Assembly: GCA_937975745.1 (NCBI GenBank)
Contig: CALJUK010000568.1
Coordinates: 1-8,649, forward strand
Direction of reading: 5' to 3'
DNA from: an uncultured Planctomycetaceae bacterium
Lineage (GTDB): Bacteria > Planctomycetota > Planctomycetia > Planctomycetales > Planctomycetaceae
DNA: 8,649 nucleotides
A program made the translations under genes and the position numbers. Positions 7,136-8,649 of the stretch are shown here, one piece after another. A model generated the notes under the pieces. The model made no database searches, was not told where the DNA came from, and saw only the letters and a list, made by a program, of their open reading frames with translations. The first letter of the stretch is position 1. Every line of letters starts with the position of its first letter.

Positions 7136-7240
7136 CGCCTGTCCTTGCGTTGCGTGGAACTTTTTGAGGGGCGTCAAGTAGCACTGACGCAACAGTAGTT
7201 CAATTTTCGCAACATCGCGGCGAGACGTCGAAAGTTGAAC
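7136..7240 (-). promoter_or_regulatory. Structured region upstream of csrA
   Basis: Read on the minus strand, GCGTCA (7190-7185) and TGACGC (7176-7171) form a perfect six-pair hairpin 35 bases before the csrA start. The overlapping segment GTTGCGT (7193-7187) can instead pair with ACGCAAC (7155-7149), or with ACGCAA (7150-7145), which overlaps the AAGGA ribosome binding site. Further out, GTTCAATTTTCG (+ strand 7198-7209) is an inverted copy of CGAAAGTTGAAC (7229-7240) with one G-T mismatch. The larger repeat could be an operator. The transcription start is not determined, so it is unclear which parts are transcribed. Confidence 0.38.
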
Positions 7241-7575
7241 GCGGATTCCCACGAGTCCGAGTGAAGAATTCCGAACACAACGATTGCAACAGAAACTCCC
7301 ATCAATTCGCCGTGGGCACCGCACTTCAACGAGTCGCGCTTCGCCAGACTCTTTGGAACGAGACAATCATAATTCTTGGAAAATTCGGAAAAATACTGAC
7401 GACAGGCAGAGATCGCGGCATTACACTGAGGGACTGAATGTCGGAGGTGAATACCGTGCTTGGGGGCAAATTGCGTGTCCAAGTCCCGGCATGCCACTCG
7501 GCAGTGTGACACCCGCGGAGTGCCGTAGGCCGGGCAGGCTTTCTTTCCAATCCTCCAATCCCGATGCTCAAGCAA

Positions 7576-7633
7576 CTCAAAGTCAGGGCAGAACTTTGAG
7601 CAAGTCTGACGGGCAACAGGTTCGTCAGACTTG
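7576..7633. repeat. Two perfect hairpins placed end to end
   Basis: The first hairpin has arms CTCAAAGT (7576-7583) and ACTTTGAG (7593-7600) with a nine-base loop. The second begins at the very next base: CAAGTCTGACG (7601-7611) and CGTCAGACTTG (7623-7633), eleven perfect pairs with an eleven-base loop. Neither has a T tract, so a simple terminator is unlikely. All pairs are Watson-Crick, so the strand cannot be inferred. Confidence 0.6.
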
Positions 7634-7670
7634 GGGGCGCTGAATCGGGCGGGGACAGTTGACTCGGAAG

Positions 7671-7682
7671 GCAGACGTCTGC
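7671..7682. repeat. Perfect 12-base palindrome
   Basis: GCAGACGTCTGC is self-complementary, and flanking GAA (7667-7669 region) and TTC (7683-7685) extend the symmetry past one unpaired G. It lies 37 bases after the paired hairpins. It could be a dimeric regulator site or part of a dispersed repeat. No promoter could be placed around it. Confidence 0.4.
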
Positions 7683-7898
7683 TTCGTCTCCGCGAGAGAG
7701 CAGCGGAAAATCAATGGCCTCAACGCCAACACCGTGTCGGGCTATTAGGAGCAAACGTCCACATTCTGGTCGCAGGATCGGCTGAAGCGTTGCAACCAAC
7801 TCGGTGCTTTCAACCGGCCGTTTCGTTGCATCGCATTTGAGCCAACTGTTGTATCGATTCTTACTTCTGGCAAGATTGGCTTTCAGATTTTCTCAAGA

Positions 7899-8076
7899 CT
7901 TCCGATTGCGTCGGCTCACAACACATCGGAAGGTTAGGAAGTGTGCAAAAGCCTGGACAAAATATTCACCGTGTTCGTGTCCTGAACATCAGGGCACGAA
8001 TTTTGCAATCTGGACTGAGTCCAGGAATCAGGCACACCGTGAATCTACCTGATCCGCGGTGGGTGAAGCGGATTGG
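7899..8076 (+). ncRNA. Candidate structured leader or small RNA before the surface-protein gene
   Basis: Four successive hairpins can be drawn. H1 pairs CTTCCGAT (7899-7906) with ATCGGAAG (7925-7932). H2 is at 7974-8000. H3 is the tight repeat CTGGACT-G-AGTCCAG (8010-8024). H4 pairs 8049-8057 with 8068-8076 around the core ATCCGC/GCGGAT. H2 and H4 include G-T pairs that are allowed only if the + strand is transcribed; on the other strand they would be A-C mismatches. The block ends 98 bases before the ATG at 8175. It matches no riboswitch class that I recognise, and a chance origin is possible. Confidence 0.35.
7974..8004 (+). terminator. Terminator-like hairpin with a T tract
   Basis: TTCGTGTCCTGA (7974-7985) pairs with TCAGGGCACGAA (7989-8000) over a three-base ACA loop, giving 12 pairs including one G-T. 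TTTT (8001-8004) follows at once. The T tract and the wobble both fit the + strand. No gene on that strand ends just upstream, so it would end a small RNA or act as an attenuator about 170 bases before the downstream ATG. Confidence 0.5.
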
Positions 8077-8174
8077 TTTAATACCGGCTGTCTCATTGAT
8101 CCAGCGTGGTCAGCAGTCGAGCACTTTATTTTGAATGACTTCACAGTCCAAGGGCAGTGCAAGAAGGACTTGAA

Positions 8175-8649
8175 ATGCGTATCGCACCATGGCTGCGTTC
8201 GGTCCACGCTCGTCTACTTCAGTCTTCCCGCCGGGGACGCTCATCCCGATCCCGTAAGAATCGCCACTCGAGAGACGTTTCGGCGGCGGTAGAGCGGTTG
8301 GAAGACCGCACACTGTTGGCAGCGGGCGGACCGAACCTGGTGACAATCGCTCCCAATACGGGTGGTTTCCTGGTTGACGGTGATGTCGAGCACGTCGCGC
8401 CGCGGGAGCTGACTTTCCAGTTTGCTCCCGGCAACCGTCTCGATCCATCAACCTTGAACGCCATCAAGATCGAGCGATCGGGCTTCGACGGCAATTTCAC
8501 TGATGGAAACGAAGTCCCCATCGCCCCCGGCTTTCTCGATCTGGGCAACTCCAGCAATGTCGTCGTCATGCGGTTCGCGGAGACGCTGCCGGACGACGTT
8601 TATCGAATTACGATCGATGGAACGTCGGCCAATGCCCTGACCGACATTG
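8175..8649 (+). CDS. Large planctomycete surface or secreted protein, N-terminal part
   Basis: The frame runs open from 8175 to the window edge (158 complete codons), so only the N-terminus is seen. A very basic head (1-33, many Arg and Ser) leads to VERLEDRTLLA (39-49), the signature found at the start of many very large planctomycete extracellular proteins. It takes the place of an ordinary hydrophobic signal peptide, which is absent. From about 54 a beta-rich Ig-like domain begins; VEHVAPRELTFQFAPGNRLD and VVMRFAETLPDDVYRITIDG (the latter about 129-148) resemble the SbsA/Big-type Ig domains of surface proteins. AAGGA (8164-8168) lies six bases before the ATG, a strong start. A long, hairpin-rich region precedes it. 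Export and surface location are inferred from the signature; the full domain layout and size are beyond the window. Confidence 0.86.
   Translation, partial: MRIAPWLRSVHARLLQSSRRGRSSRSRKNRHSRDVSAAVERLEDRTLLAAGGPNLVTIAPNTGGFLVDGDVEHVAPRELTFQFAPGNRLDPSTLNAIKIERSGFDGNFTDGNEVPIAPGFLDLGNSSNVVVMRFAETLPDDVYRITIDGTSANALTDI

Larger units (their letters stand above)
7241..7898. other. Long stretch without a recognised gene, rich in inverted repeats
   Basis: No protein family, tRNA or mobile element is recognisable. Open frames of 119-157 codons exist on both strands, but they overlap each other and their translations show no motif or plausible fold. One very small frame (7438-7509, + strand, 23 codons) has GAGGGA four bases before its ATG and is the only short candidate with a ribosome binding site. 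The visible structures are the paired hairpins at 7576-7633 and the palindrome at 7671-7682. CGTTGCA occurs twice as a direct repeat (7788-7794, 7824-7830). Confidence 0.4.

Noticed and set aside
7136..7366. N-terminal extension of CsrA by 77 residues
   Set aside because: The conserved CsrA N-terminus starts exactly at the ATG at 7135, which has its own AAGGA site; the extension has no homology that I recognise.
7576..7633. Integron attC site or insertion sequence end
   Set aside because: No GTTRRRY-type core sites, no integrase or transposase gene and no flanking duplication were seen.
7284..7643. 119-codon frame on the + strand
   Set aside because: There is no family motif, no good ribosome binding site and an implausible composition rich in Arg, Ser and Gln.
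7326..7799. 157-codon frame on the minus strand
   Set aside because: It overlaps other frames, has no recognisable motif, and spans the paired hairpins and the palindrome, as expected for non-coding sequence.
7241..8004. A CsrA-sequestering sponge RNA divergent from csrA
   Set aside because: I counted about 15 GGA triplets on the + strand in 764 bases, close to what base composition predicts, and they do not sit in the hairpin loops. Only a few are preceded by A.

Overview
The window looks like chromosomal DNA of a planctomycete. Four features point that way: a long protein with the N-terminal signature VERLEDRTLLA at the right edge, Ig/cadherin-like repeats carrying the block PTEAQGPG, an ECF-type sigma factor directly followed by a very large membrane-spanning Ser/Thr kinase, and a kinase ectodomain ending in an FGE-sulfatase (SUMF1-like) domain. 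This is a phylum-level call from family knowledge; I cannot name a genus.

Layout, left to right: 1-208 holds no recognisable gene. 209-976 (+) encodes a short-chain dehydrogenase resembling 17-beta-HSD type 14. A 213-base gap holds a plausible promoter flanked by two palindromes. 1190-2095 (+) encodes RimK, the ATP-grasp ligase that adds glutamate to ribosomal protein S6. 2096-2420 has no convincing gene but carries a cluster of short palindromes. 2421-3029 (+) encodes a divergent ECF-like sigma factor, followed 68 bases later by the 1121-residue kinase (3098-6463, +). A small two-helix membrane protein lies at 6629-6847 (+). csrA (6926-7135, -) converges on it. About 1 kb (7136-8174) has no recognised gene but is rich in inverted repeats, including a terminator-like hairpin at 7974-8004. 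The window ends inside a large surface or secreted protein gene that starts at 8175 (+).

The sigma factor and kinase form the clearest functional unit. The kinase has an N-terminal cytoplasmic catalytic domain, one membrane span, three exactly 97-residue repeats and a C-terminal FGE-like domain whose two catalytic cysteine positions appear to be alanine. It is best read as a receptor-like kinase whose ectodomain senses or binds something, with the sigma factor as a possible output. RimK (ribosome modification) and CsrA (translation control) are separate post-transcriptional regulators nearby; nothing in the sequence ties them to the kinase. The part most worth a second look is the structured stretch before the surface-protein gene. 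It could be a long regulated 5' leader or a small RNA ending at the 7974-8004 hairpin; wobble pairs in two of its hairpins fit a + strand transcript. No tRNA, rRNA, CRISPR array or insertion sequence was recognised.
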